A DNA stretch of 29,361 nt from a virus, in IMG/VR virus record IMGVR_UViG_3300042485_000982, positions 1-29,361 of that record; one strand, given 5' to 3'. Each line of letters opens with the position of its first letter. Positions within the stretch are counted from its first letter, which is position 1. The notes beneath the pieces are model-generated. The model was not told the DNA's origin and ran no database searches. It worked only from the letters and a program-made list of their open reading frames with translations. The translations under genes were made by a program, and so were the position numbers. Below, one piece after another: positions 1-6,568 of the stretch.

Positions 1-11
1 ACTCGACAAAT

Positions 12-254
12 ATGAAACATTACAACTTAAAAGAACTGCGAGATAATCTCAAGTTCGGGGATGCTAAGGCAATCTCAGAAGAATGCGGAGTAAGTACTAC
101 CACATTCCAGAAAGCACTAAGAGGAGAAATAGATACTCCTGCAGCTAAAATGATTATTGCAATCACTACTAAATTAGTAGAGCAAAGATTAGAAAGAATT
201 GAATATCTAAAAAAAGTAGTAAAACCTTTATATATTAGCAAACATGAAGCGTAA
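12..254 (+). CDS. Small helix-turn-helix DNA-binding protein (candidate regulator)
   Basis: 80 residues. Residues about 18-45 (AISEECGVSTTTFQKALRGE) read as a helix-turn-helix: helix, a GVS turn, then a recognition helix of the 'TTFQKALRG' kind seen in Cro/XRE-like and other small phage regulators. The rest is a helical tail rich in Lys and Glu that could dimerise. It is the first complete gene of the window and overlaps the next small gene by 11 bases, so it is probably translated with it. It could regulate early transcription, possibly at the operator-like sites near 3350-3590, but that link is inference. It is too short for a full CI-type repressor and no cleavage domain is present. Fairly sure of the HTH, unsure of the role. 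Confidence 0.6.
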   Translation: MKHYNLKELRDNLKFGDAKAISEECGVSTTTFQKALRGEIDTPAAKMIIAITTKLVEQRLERIEYLKKVVKPLYISKHEA

Positions 255-411
255 GCTATTTACAACAGATGTTAACCTATGGATGTATTGGTGCTCACAA
301 TTCGACCATCATCCTTCAATCTCTAAAGTATATGTTACACGAAAAGGACAGCTACTATATGAATTTGACAAAGAAGCAGCTCGAGCTCTTATGTCAAGTG
401 ATCCGAATTGA
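244..411 (+). CDS. Small hypothetical protein, 55 residues
   Basis: The gene starts at an ATG 11 bases before the end of the HTH gene (reading MKRKLFTTDVN) and ends in TGA at 409-411. The product is a small, mixed alpha/beta-looking protein with the segment 'SKVYVTRKGQLLYEFDKEAA', which resembles a short beta hairpin followed by a helix. I do not recognise a family. The start overlap with the upstream stop is the same coupling seen throughout the window and is the main support. Its 3' half overlaps the next small frame by 53 bases, so one of the two could be spurious or could start further downstream. Confidence 0.45.
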   Translation: MKRKLFTTDVNLWMYWCSQFDHHPSISKVYVTRKGQLLYEFDKEAARALMSSDPN

Positions 412-523
412 GTTCGATTGCACTCAATCAGATAAGAGAGCAGAGCAACTAATTGAACTTGCCTTATCTCTTGAACTCTACGAGTTAGTAATCGAAATGA
501 AAAAAGACTTAATATTTAAATAG
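359..523 (+). CDS. Small hypothetical helical protein, 54 residues
   Basis: The frame is open from 269, but the most sensible start is the ATG at 359 (MNLTKKQLELLCQ), which has an AAAGGA purine run about 15 bases upstream; another ATG lies at 332. The product is almost entirely helical and amphipathic (KQLELLCQVIRIEF, then RAEQLIELALSLELYELVIEM), like many small phage proteins that act in complexes. It ends 7 bases before the ERF gene, so it belongs to the same transcription unit. The family is not recognised. Confidence 0.5.
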   Translation: MNLTKKQLELLCQVIRIEFDCTQSDKRAEQLIELALSLELYELVIEMKKDLIFK

Positions 524-530
524 AAAAAAA

Positions 531-1103
531 ATGACTGAAATCGCAAACATCATTTATCACACTGATTCTTATTGGACCAGTGCTGATCAGGACAAGATTG
601 TCCAAGCTCTGCTCAACTTTCATAAGGCAGACATTAAAATCACCAAAGATAGAACAGTACCGGTAGGTGGAGGTAAGACTCGAAGCTATACAACGCTTGA
701 TGAAATCTTACTAAAGGTAAAGCCAGTGCTTACAGAGAATGGTTTGATAATCCATCAGCACTTAGCAGGCGGAGAGTTAATCACAATGCTTATGCATAGT
801 TCAGGTCAGTTCATTGCATCTAAATTCACTTTTGTAGCTATGCAAGGCAACAACACTAACAACTTACAGAACGCTGGTGGAGGACTTACTTACTTGAAGC
901 GTTACACTATCTCTGCATTACTTCAAATTAACTCTGATGATGATGACGATGGAGCTTCATCTGATGCGTTAGTAAAGCAGAAGTTTCCTGATAACAAGAT
1001 CAACGAAACAAAGGCTTGGCTTGCCAATGGAGGCGATATTAATATCGTGAAGCAGAAGTATCAATTAACCGAATCTCAACTTAAACAACTAACAGAGCAA
1101 TGA
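531..1103 (+). CDS. erf: ERF-family single-strand annealing protein
   Basis: 190 residues. The protein shows the usual ERF core: 'YTTLDEILLKVKPVLTENGL' near residues 50-70, a segment about the mutant or variant state of the DNA-binding sheet (LITMLMHSSGQFIASKF), and the 'GGGLTYLKRYTISALLQI' block followed by an Asp run (DDDDDG, about 136-141). ERF proteins bind single-stranded DNA and promote annealing, and phages use them for recombination, circularisation or repair during replication. The C-terminal 40 residues are a separate helical tail, where such proteins often bind partners. It overlaps the next gene by an ATGA junction, and the VRR-NUC nuclease at 4874 could act in the same recombination pathway. 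High confidence in the family. Confidence 0.9.
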   Translation: MTEIANIIYHTDSYWTSADQDKIVQALLNFHKADIKITKDRTVPVGGGKTRSYTTLDEILLKVKPVLTENGLIIHQHLAGGELITMLMHSSGQFIASKFTFVAMQGNNTNNLQNAGGGLTYLKRYTISALLQINSDDDDDGASSDALVKQKFPDNKINETKAWLANGGDINIVKQKYQLTESQLKQLTEQ

Positions 1104-1588
1104 GAAACAAACCAGACATCAGAGATGTAGTTTACTACGGTAATGAAGTAAACAAAGAGATAATTAAAGAAACATCATTAGCATTACTTAATGACATCGA
1201 TGAAGGATTTATGCATCCTTTACAAGTGGCTGCTCAGTTCAAATTTGTTGAAGATGTAATCAATAATGTTAAGGAAGAACTTCGCCAAAGAGTTATTGCA
1301 GAGCAAACCAAGTACGGCAAGGAAAGAATGACATTTCATGGTGCTACATTCGACATCAAAGAGGCTGGCATCAAGTATGACTTCAGCCATTGCGAAGATG
1401 CAATATGGAATGACATCGATAAGAAGATGCAGATGCTGACTGAAAGAAGAAAAGAGCGTGAAGCATTCCTTAAGACTCTTAAAGAGCGATTCACATATGT
1501 CGATGAAAGCACAGGAGAAATCATCACAATTTATCCTCCACAAAAGAAATCAACTACAACCTACGCAATCACATGGAGCAAAGAATGA
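1100..1588 (+). CDS. Conserved phage protein next to ERF, probable recombination accessory
   Basis: 162 residues, starting at the ATGA overlap with the ERF stop. It is a long helical N-terminal half (EDVINNVKEELRQRVIAEQ), a beta-like middle with 'HGATFDIKEAGIKYDFSHCED', a second coiled-coil-like helix (MQMLTERRKEREAFLKTLKER) and a C-terminal strand region 'TYVDESTGEIITIYPPQKKS'. This order, including the 'GIKYDFS' and 'DESTGEIITI.PP' blocks, matches my memory of a family found beside recombinases in Bacteroidota phages and prophages. It is somewhat like the siphovirus Gp157 layout (helical body plus a small beta unit). The function is unknown; its placement suggests a partner or helper of the annealing protein. 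Confidence 0.7.
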   Translation: MRNKPDIRDVVYYGNEVNKEIIKETSLALLNDIDEGFMHPLQVAAQFKFVEDVINNVKEELRQRVIAEQTKYGKERMTFHGATFDIKEAGIKYDFSHCEDAIWNDIDKKMQMLTERRKEREAFLKTLKERFTYVDESTGEIITIYPPQKKSTTTYAITWSKE

Positions 1589-1995
1589 CAAAGGAGCAAT
1601 GGGCATTATTCATGTTCATCTCACTAACTCAGCAAGCAGAGGCCTGGAGTTATGCTCTGAAAGGCACTCTCGAAAAGAAAACCAAAATGATGCTTAATGA
1701 CTACATGGTCCAAGCAACAAGATTCAGCAAGCACATATCCAAGTACTATGATCTTGATGAACTGCACGAGCAGTCAGTAGTATGGAGTGATTTGATGGAT
1801 TACATCCGCACTAAATCTCACACTGATCAAGAAAGGCTTTACTGGGGCCTGAGAGAATTCTTCCACAAGCTTGAAAACAATCACGAAGCATGGCACAAAT
1901 GCGAAAAATGCGAAACTAACTATGACCTCAGAATTGATGATTACTGTCCAAACTGCAATCAAAATGAATCATCTCAAGATATCCTTAATCAATAG
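1585..1995 (+). CDS. Hypothetical protein with C-terminal zinc ribbon
   Basis: The chosen start is the ATG at 1585, which overlaps the upstream TGA in an ATGA junction; another ATG lies four codons upstream at 1573. The protein is about 136 residues: a helical body, then 'CEKCETNYDLRIDDYCPNCNQ' near the C-terminus. That is two CxxC pairs 11 residues apart, a typical zinc-ribbon spacing. Such ribbons in phage early genes often bind nucleic acid or protein partners. No catalytic motif was seen. Its last 32 bases overlap the start of the next gene. Confidence 0.65.
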   Translation: MTKEQWALFMFISLTQQAEAWSYALKGTLEKKTKMMLNDYMVQATRFSKHISKYYDLDELHEQSVVWSDLMDYIRTKSHTDQERLYWGLREFFHKLENNHEAWHKCEKCETNYDLRIDDYCPNCNQNESSQDILNQ

Positions 1996-2236
1996 AAGAG
2001 ATTTACTCTTCGAAGAATACTTGGATACACTTAGCAAGTATGAAAGTTGGAGAGATAATATCAAAGATAAAGTTATATGTCATGGCAAGGCGAATAAAGG
2101 TGGCGAGCAAATGCTCAAGATACTTCGAGATAATCTACGCAACACATCCAGGAAGCTCAGGATCCTGGATGCACAGATAACAGGAATCAAGAAACCTTAT
2201 CCCGATAATTTACACACAATTTTAGAAATTAACTAA
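1964..2236 (+). CDS. Hypothetical helical protein, 90 residues
   Basis: The frame is open from further upstream, but the ATG at 1964 (MNHLKISLINRRDLLFEEYLDTL) avoids a long overlap with the zinc-ribbon gene and gives a protein of normal character. It is Lys/Arg rich and largely helical (RDLLFEEYLDTLSKYESWRDNIKD, then GGEQMLKILRDNLRNTSRKLRILDAQI), so a coiled-coil or DNA-associated role is possible. The family is not recognised. It is the last gene before a 37-base gap and the compositionally different ParB-like gene. Confidence 0.55.
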   Translation: MNHLKISLINRRDLLFEEYLDTLSKYESWRDNIKDKVICHGKANKGGEQMLKILRDNLRNTSRKLRILDAQITGIKKPYPDNLHTILEIN

Positions 2237-2273
2237 CACTTCTGGGCGGAGTTATAAAACCCATATAAAACAA

Positions 2274-3020
2274 ATGTATTATTCAAAATCAGAACCAATG
2301 GTGAAAAATAGTAACCAAGTTCACACAACTAATGATTACTTTTTATTTAAAGGAATAGAAGGTAATAGAAACAAAAATCTTTTGCATTTAGCAAGATTAA
2401 AAAAATCAATGAGTGAAAATTATTTATTTACTATTATTACTGTAAATGAAAATTATGAAATTATTGATGGACATCACAGATTTGAAGTAATTAAAACTTT
2501 AGGACTTCCATTAAACTATGTAATTTGCAAAGGTTATGGATTAAAAGAAGTTCATGTATTAAATGCAGTTTCTAAAACTTGGAATGCTGAAGATTACTTA
2601 AATGGTTATTGTAATTTAGGTTATAAAGATTATCTATATTATAAAGAATTTAAAGAAAAATATGGTTTTGATCATAATTCTAATTTGGCAATGTTATCAG
2701 GTATGGCAATGAGTGGTGGTAGTATAACTCAAGATTTTCATAATGGTGATTTTAAAATAAAAAATTATCAAGATGCAGAACATAAAGCTGATATGATATG
2801 TCTTTTCAAAGATTTGTATCCTGGATATAAAAGAAGAAGTTTTGTATATGCTATGCTGACTTTATTCAATAAACCACAATTTGAATTAACTGAATTTCTT
2901 CAAAAAGTAAAATTGCAACCTACTGCAATGGTTGATTGTACTGATTATAAACAATACATTTCGTTAATTGAAGAAATTTATAATTATCGTAGAAGAGAAA
3001 AAGTTGCATTAAGATTCTAA
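2274..3020 (+). CDS. ParB/Srx-fold nuclease-like protein
   Basis: 248 residues. The N-terminal third carries the ParB N-terminal (ParB/sulfiredoxin) signature: a segment listing sites (NLLHLARLKKSMSENYLFTIITVNENYEIIDGHHRFEVIKTLGLPLNYVI) with 'IIDGHHRFEVIKTLG' at about residues 62-77, the CTP/nucleotide-binding GxxR-type loop. The rest lacks a clear ParB HTH and instead has a long helical region ending 'YNYRRREKVALRF'. Stand-alone ParB-like proteins are common phage and mobile-element genes and may act as nucleases or DNA binders. The gene is much richer in A/T-ending codons than its neighbours and has short gaps on both sides, so it looks like a recent insertion. The fold assignment is good; the activity is inferred. 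Confidence 0.7.
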   Translation: MYYSKSEPMVKNSNQVHTTNDYFLFKGIEGNRNKNLLHLARLKKSMSENYLFTIITVNENYEIIDGHHRFEVIKTLGLPLNYVICKGYGLKEVHVLNAVSKTWNAEDYLNGYCNLGYKDYLYYKEFKEKYGFDHNSNLAMLSGMAMSGGSITQDFHNGDFKIKNYQDAEHKADMICLFKDLYPGYKRRSFVYAMLTLFNKPQFELTEFLQKVKLQPTAMVDCTDYKQYISLIEEIYNYRRREKVALRF

Positions 3021-3023
3021 GCC

Positions 3024-3347
3024 ATGAAACTACTAACCGAAATAATCAAAAATAAGCTAATAGAAGAGCAAACTAACTTCGAGTGGAATAAGTACACTCA
3101 CAATATGATTAACGACCTTATAGAGCTTTGCAATGAGCTTAAAGGCCAAGAACTCCGAAACATTGACCAAGCCTTTCGCTCAGGATACATGACTGAAGAT
3201 AAATGGGCATTAGACCTGGAAGTGTATGATCACATACTCATCCATTACAACGAGGAGATATTGACTTTCGATGAGTTTGAGCAGGAGAAGAAGCGAGTAG
3301 CATTCTTTAAGAAGAACTTTGCAGATGAAGGAGGTAACAAATGCTAA
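3024..3347 (+). CDS. Hypothetical protein, 107 residues
   Basis: An acidic, helical protein (MKLLTEIIKNKLIEEQTNFEWNK at the start) that begins 3 bases after the ParB-like gene but has the normal codon use of the phage. The region 'LIELCNELKGQELRNIDQAFRSGYMTEDKW' and the C-terminal 'FDEFEQEKKRVAFFKKNF' look like amphipathic helices. There are no catalytic or metal motifs and no membrane segments. The family is not recognised. It is the last gene before the 279-base operator-like gap. Confidence 0.55.
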   Translation: MKLLTEIIKNKLIEEQTNFEWNKYTHNMINDLIELCNELKGQELRNIDQAFRSGYMTEDKWALDLEVYDHILIHYNEEILTFDEFEQEKKRVAFFKKNFADEGGNKC

Positions 3348-3349
3348 CC

Positions 3350-3364
3350 GTTACAATTTGTAAC
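3350..3364. promoter_or_regulatory. Perfect 15 bp palindrome (candidate operator)
   Basis: GTTACAA-T-TTGTAAC: seven-base arms around one base, starting 3 bases after the stop codon at 3345-3347. A perfect dyad of this size suits a homodimeric HTH protein. It lies at the left edge of the largest early intergenic gap. There is no T-run after it, so it is not a standard terminator. Confidence 0.4.
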
Positions 3365-3492
3365 CATCTGAAATAGTGCAAGGAGAAGCACTGCATAGAT
3401 AAAAAATCCTGACAGCTTGGAAAGACAAGCATTTATTTAAGTAGTACTAAAACATCGGACATCTGATAAGTTTTAGGAATGATACTGAGTAG

Positions 3493-3590
3493 TATAATAC
3501 CAGGTAGTATAAAGTTTATACCCAATAAGGTATGATATAGTCAATACTTAATTAATTATACCTGATAAGGTACTAATAGTTCAATTATTA
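3493..3590. promoter_or_regulatory. Intergenic operator-like array (40 bp repeat of TATACC-N6-GGTA)
   Basis: The gap 3348-3626 has no gene. It holds two copies of a dyad, TATACC-N6-GGTA, at 3517-3532 and 3557-3572, exactly 40 bp apart. The surrounding 35 bases are also similar between copies (ATAAGGTA, then TAG and TCAAT). A related half site, ATACCAGGTAGTAT, lies at 3497-3510. The spacing of about four helical turns would put bound proteins on the same face of the DNA. A TATAAT occurs at 3493-3498 but lacks a -35 partner. Two weak hairpins (AGTGC/GCACT near 3377-3394, GCTTG/CAAGC near 3415-3430) lie to the left. The likely role is control of the gene run starting at 3627. Confidence 0.5.
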
Positions 3591-3626
3591 ACAAAAATAC
3601 AAACCAAAGAGCAATATAATACACTT

Positions 3627-3851
3627 ATGAAAGCTAGACTCGAATTCGACCTAAATGAGCCTGATGATATCAAGAATCATCTGAGATGCATCAAAGCATT
3701 AGACATGGCATTGGTGCTGTGGGAACTGAGAAACATCCGCAAGGAATTAGAATGGATGGAGGAGCAAGGAGAATTATCATCAGAAACAGTGATGACTAAG
3801 ATACTTGAACACTTCGACAATCATAATATTAACGCTGATGAACTCATATGA
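3627..3851 (+). CDS. Conserved small phage protein (KARLEFDLNEPDD type)
   Basis: 74 residues. The start 'MKARLEFDLNEPDDIKNHLRCIKALDMALVLWEL' follows a pattern I know from many phage early regions (a short beta strand, an acidic loop, then a helix containing 'ALDMALVLWE'), though its function is unknown. The C-terminal half is a second acidic helix pair. It is the first gene behind the operator-like gap and so the first of the next transcription unit; it overlaps the next gene through ATGA. Confidence 0.65.
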   Translation: MKARLEFDLNEPDDIKNHLRCIKALDMALVLWELRNIRKELEWMEEQGELSSETVMTKILEHFDNHNINADELI

Positions 3852-4039
3852 GAAAATTATTCAACCTTCACAATATAGAGATGGGATTTTGCTTAGCAGT
3901 TATGATAGCTCTACCATTCAGTATATCTTATGCATTATTCAAAATGCTTGGAGTTTACATATTTGTAATACCAGCAAGTATAATACTCTTTAGTATTATT
4001 GGATTTGCATATAACTTTTTTAGAAGTGTTAAGAAGTAA
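3848..4039 (+). CDS. Small membrane protein with two transmembrane segments
   Basis: 63 residues. Two hydrophobic stretches, about residues 11-33 (EMGFCLAVMIALPFSISYALF) and 35-57 (LGVYIFVIPASIILFSIIGFAY), are separated by a tight turn, with a basic C-terminal tail FFRSVKK. The likely topology is both ends in the cytoplasm. It begins at an ATGA overlap. It has the size and shape of a class II holin but lies 1.3 kb upstream of the lysis genes in an early cluster, so superinfection exclusion or another membrane role is equally possible. Confidence 0.55.
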   Translation: MRKLFNLHNIEMGFCLAVMIALPFSISYALFKMLGVYIFVIPASIILFSIIGFAYNFFRSVKK

Positions 4040-4112
4040 CATAAATTGTTCAAATCCATTAAATAAAACATTCGTAATATTGTACCGAATTCGCAACTCA
4101 AAAACTAACAAT

Positions 4113-4343
4113 ATGTCAAAAACACTCTGGAGATTAGAATTCTCCGAAAATCAGCAATGCTTCCATCAGGATTCATATCCTTGCAGACACGAGGCAAACT
4201 CAAACGGCTATTTTACTTTATTAGAAAATGCCACATTACAACAGTGCCAGGACTTTATCAGGTCCATTAGAGCACATGAATTAGAATATATCTCAAAAAA
4301 TGAGATACTTTTTTGGAGAGATAAGTTTATAACCAAAAATTAA
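4113..4343 (+). CDS. Hypothetical protein, 76 residues
   Basis: The frame is open from 3999, but the ATG at 4113 (MSKTLWRLEFSENQQCFHQD) avoids overlap with the membrane-protein gene and leaves a 73-base leader (4040-4112). Two strands and a helix are likely; Cys and His residues are near the N-terminus (QQCFHQDSYPCRHEA), a possible but unproven metal site. The family is not recognised. Confidence 0.5.
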   Translation: MSKTLWRLEFSENQQCFHQDSYPCRHEANSNGYFTLLENATLQQCQDFIRSIRAHELEYISKNEILFWRDKFITKN

Positions 4344-4348
4344 TTAAT

Positions 4349-4588
4349 ATGTCAAAACAACTGAAACTAATGATGCTGATTGGAAAATCAGTATCGACTG
4401 GAGAGCCTGTGTACGAACTTGTAGGCTTTGATCCTGAAAACATTCACTCTATTGCACCTGCAATATTTGAGTATGCATCGAGAAAACTAAATCTTATCAA
4501 GATTGAATTCATCAATTCTGATGTGGTTTATGTGAAAGAAAAAATGCAAAAGTTTAAAATCTTTAAACAAATTAAAAATGGAAAGTAA
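4349..4588 (+). CDS. Hypothetical protein, 79 residues
   Basis: The protein starts MSKQLKLMMLIGKSVSTGEPVYELVGFDPENIHSIAP and looks like a small alpha/beta unit with a basic C-terminal helix. It begins 6 bases after the previous gene, whose product also starts MSK. It overlaps the next gene by 11 bases. No motif or family is recognised. Confidence 0.5.
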   Translation: MSKQLKLMMLIGKSVSTGEPVYELVGFDPENIHSIAPAIFEYASRKLNLIKIEFINSDVVYVKEKMQKFKIFKQIKNGK

Positions 4589-4862
4589 GTTTATCAAACT
4601 AAATCACATGTATGCTTCCACAAGAGATAATCAAATCACTTATTATGAAGCTGGGCGAATAGTAATTAATATAAATCATATTATTTCTTTAGTGCCTCAT
4701 AAATCACTTGCAGGATATTGGACATTAACAATGAGAGATGATATTACTTATGTAGTGGACCATAACATCACTAAAATATTCGGAGAAGATTACTACACAT
4801 TTGAAGAGCAAAGTATCTTTGTCTGTGATACCTGTGGTGGTAACTACGATAAAAATCAGTAA
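4578..4862 (+). CDS. Hypothetical protein with C-terminal CxxC
   Basis: 94 residues, predominantly beta-strand in character (ITYYEAGRIVININHIISLVPH, WTLTMRDDITYVVDHNI), ending in 'CDTCGGNYDKNQ'. One CxxC pair at the end could form half of a metal site in a dimer. The start at 4578 overlaps the upstream stop. The family is not recognised. Confidence 0.5.
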   Translation: MESKFIKLNHMYASTRDNQITYYEAGRIVININHIISLVPHKSLAGYWTLTMRDDITYVVDHNITKIFGEDYYTFEEQSIFVCDTCGGNYDKNQ

Positions 4863-4873
4863 TTTAGCACCTT

Positions 4874-5314
4874 ATGACTCTACTACAACTAACTCAAGCA
4901 ATCCATGATGCAAAGTTCAAAGATATGCCTAATTGTGAGGCTCGTAAAGACCTCTTTCCAACTCGACCTTTCACAGAGAAAGGAGCTAATGAGCTCACGA
5001 GGTCTATTGAAGCTTTCATTAGATATACTGGTAACTATGCTGATCGCATTAATAATACAGGTATTTACGATACGAAACTAAAACGCTTCAGGAAGTCAAA
5101 TACGCGTAGAGGCATAGCTGATATCATGGCAAGTAAACGAGTGCAGCATCAAGGTAAATTCTTTGCAATAACAGTAGCAATAGAGATTAAGTATGGTAAC
5201 GACAAGCTCTCCGAATTCCAGCTTAGGATGAAGGATGATATTGAGAAGGCAGGCGGAATCTACCTTGTGGCTCGCACTTGGGATCAATTTATAAACGATT
5301 GGAATCAAATATGA
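4874..5314 (+). CDS. VRR-NUC/PD-(D/E)XK nuclease
   Basis: 146 residues. The catalytic pattern of the PD-(D/E)XK superfamily is visible in order: 'RRGIADIM' with Asp83, 'VAIEIKYG' with Glu104 and Lys106, and a helix 'LSEFQLRMKDDIEKAGG' with Gln116, then 'YLVARTWDQF'. The 'G.aDi...EiKyG.dkls..Q......ie.aGg.Y.va....f' layout is that of small phage VRR-NUC proteins, which act as Holliday-junction or flap-type DNA nucleases. This fits the ERF annealing protein in the same gene run. It overlaps the next gene by ATGA. Which DNA structure is cut cannot be said. Confidence 0.8.
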   Translation: MTLLQLTQAIHDAKFKDMPNCEARKDLFPTRPFTEKGANELTRSIEAFIRYTGNYADRINNTGIYDTKLKRFRKSNTRRGIADIMASKRVQHQGKFFAITVAIEIKYGNDKLSEFQLRMKDDIEKAGGIYLVARTWDQFINDWNQI

Positions 5315-5667
5315 AAAAACCATTAATGATTGTGCTACTCGCTTTCGGGATGAAGGCCAGTGCACAGCAGGAGCAATCCTACGAACAGATGAGTAAAATG
5401 CAACTCACGAAAATCTATCTTGAACAAGTGCAACAGCTTGCATTGGCTGTGCCTTACTCATCATTCACAATGACTGATACTACAGGAGCAGTCGATATGC
5501 CTTCCAGCAAGTATCTAAAGAACAAGCGTGATGCAGTCAGCAAGATAACGGCTAACTTCAACAAGACTGTCAATGTCGAGTTGTATGAGATCATACCTTA
5601 TGCTGATAAGGCTCAGATTATTCAAGCAATATTATTCTTAGAAAACATCAATTCAGTTATCAAATGA
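5311..5667 (+). CDS. Secreted hypothetical protein, first gene of lysis region
   Basis: The frame is open from 5278, but the ATG at 5311 forms an ATGA overlap and gives a clean signal peptide: MKKPLMIVLLAFGMKASAQQ, with likely cleavage after ASA. The mature part (about 98 residues) is helical, with no catalytic motif. The product is probably exported to the periplasm. Position directly before the spanin-like pair suggests a lysis or envelope role, but the family is not recognised. Confidence 0.6.
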   Translation: MKKPLMIVLLAFGMKASAQQEQSYEQMSKMQLTKIYLEQVQQLALAVPYSSFTMTDTTGAVDMPSSKYLKNKRDAVSKITANFNKTVNVELYEIIPYADKAQIIQAILFLENINSVIK

Positions 5668-5999
5668 AAAAGTGGTTATACATTACAATGGCTTTCGCAT
5701 TCTTGTTCATTGTGCTTATCATAGCAAAATGCAATCAGGATGCAGAGGTAGTCATCGAGGATGATTACAAGCCTAAAAAAGAGCAGACTATTGAAGTGGC
5801 TAAACGCAATACACTTGATAGCATCGCACTTGAGAGAGCAAAAGATTCAATTGAAATATTGAATAATATGATTCAAAACAATGTTCAAAAAGTTAAATAC
5901 ATAAAAGTAAAATCAAATGAAAAAGCTAATACTGTTAGTACCTGGTCTTCTGATCAGTTCAATAGCTATCTGTCAGACCGCTACAAAGACCGCAAGTGA
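5664..5999 (+). CDS. Membrane-anchored periplasmic protein, spanin-like (i-spanin layout)
   Basis: 111 residues. One N-terminal membrane segment (about 4-22: WLYITMAFAFLFIVLIIAKC) is followed by a charged helical region (IALERAKDSIEILNNMIQNNVQKV) with coiled-coil character, and a C-terminal 'WSSDQFNSYLSDRYKD'. This is the topology of an Rz-type inner-membrane spanin: N-in, coiled coil in the periplasm. Its last 83 bases overlap the start of the next gene in another frame, as in Rz/Rz1 pairs. Confidence in the membrane topology is good, in the spanin role moderate. Confidence 0.6.
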   Translation: MKKWLYITMAFAFLFIVLIIAKCNQDAEVVIEDDYKPKKEQTIEVAKRNTLDSIALERAKDSIEILNNMIQNNVQKVKYIKVKSNEKANTVSTWSSDQFNSYLSDRYKDRK

Positions 6000-6360
6000 T
6001 CAAGATAGTACCGTAGTAATGAGCAAGAAGCTTGTTGGCTACATGATTGAGGACCTTATCAAATCCGATGCTGATAAACAAGCAATTGTTTTACTTGAGC
6101 AAAACTTAACTTTCAAGGATGGAATTATCGCACAGAAGGATGATATAATCGGCAGACACGATGCTCAGATGAAGGCAAAGAACGACCTTATCCAGGAGTA
6201 CGAGAGTAACGAGAAGGATATGACTATTGCAATGGATAAGCTGAAGTCTGACTTAAATAAGAAGAAACAAGGTAATATGTTTTGGAAGTCAGCAGCAGCA
6301 GGCCTACTTGTCGGACTCGTAGTGAATCACTATGCATGGAAGTACGGAGGTAAGCAATGA
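5917..6360 (+). CDS. Exported coiled-coil protein with C-terminal membrane anchor (u-spanin-like)
   Basis: 147 residues. The N-terminus (MKKLILLVPGLLISSIAICQ) is a signal peptide with a Cys at 19 or so that makes a poor lipobox (Ile at -1). The body (about 45-125) is a long charged coiled coil (IVLLEQNLTFKDGIIAQKDD and on). Near the C-terminus a membrane segment (FWKSAAAGLLVGLVVNHY) is followed by a basic tail (AWKYGGKQ). A lipid- or signal-anchored N-terminus plus a C-terminal inner-membrane helix is the layout of unimolecular spanins such as T1 gp11, of similar length. It begins inside the previous gene and ends in an ATGA overlap with the next. The role is inferred. Confidence 0.55.
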   Translation: MKKLILLVPGLLISSIAICQTATKTASDQDSTVVMSKKLVGYMIEDLIKSDADKQAIVLLEQNLTFKDGIIAQKDDIIGRHDAQMKAKNDLIQEYESNEKDMTIAMDKLKSDLNKKKQGNMFWKSAAAGLLVGLVVNHYAWKYGGKQ

Positions 6361-6563
6361 TCAAGATACTTATCCCACTAATTAGCTTAGCCATTGGATT
6401 CTACTTCCAGTGGCAGGCTAAAAGGCTTCGCAGAAAGCAATGGCAAGCACCTAACTCATATGCCTTAGGAAGAATGTATAAACAGATTAACCGATACGAA
6501 ACTATCGCAAAAGTTATTTACATTTCATCACTCATAATCACATGTGCTACTTATTTATACTAA
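6357..6563 (+). CDS. Small membrane protein, holin candidate
   Basis: 68 residues with a hydrophobic N-terminal segment (about 2-16: IKILIPLISLAIGFYF) and a second near the C-terminus (about 50-67: IAKVIYISSLIITCATYLY), separated by a strongly basic cytoplasm-type loop (KRLRRKQWQ...). Small size, two membrane segments and position three genes after the secreted lysis-region proteins and just before the endolysin fit a holin. Holins share little sequence, so this is judged by context only. Confidence 0.5.
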   Translation: MIKILIPLISLAIGFYFQWQAKRLRRKQWQAPNSYALGRMYKQINRYETIAKVIYISSLIITCATYLY

Positions 6564-6568
6564 CCAAT

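Noticed and set aside
3377-3430. Two short hairpins (AGTGC/GCACT and GCTTG/CAAGC) as a rho-independent terminator
   Set aside because: Stems have only 5 pairs and the following sequence is ATTTATTTAA rather than a T-run, so they are too weak to call.
3493-3498. TATAAT as a sigma-70 -10 box
   Set aside because: No TTGACA-like box at 16-18 bases upstream, and Bacteroidota promoters use TAnnTTTG; the word is common in A/T-rich DNA.
3848-4039. Two-segment membrane protein as the main holin
   Set aside because: It lies in an early-gene run 2.6 kb before the endolysin, while 6357-6563 and 6569-6640 are directly next to it.
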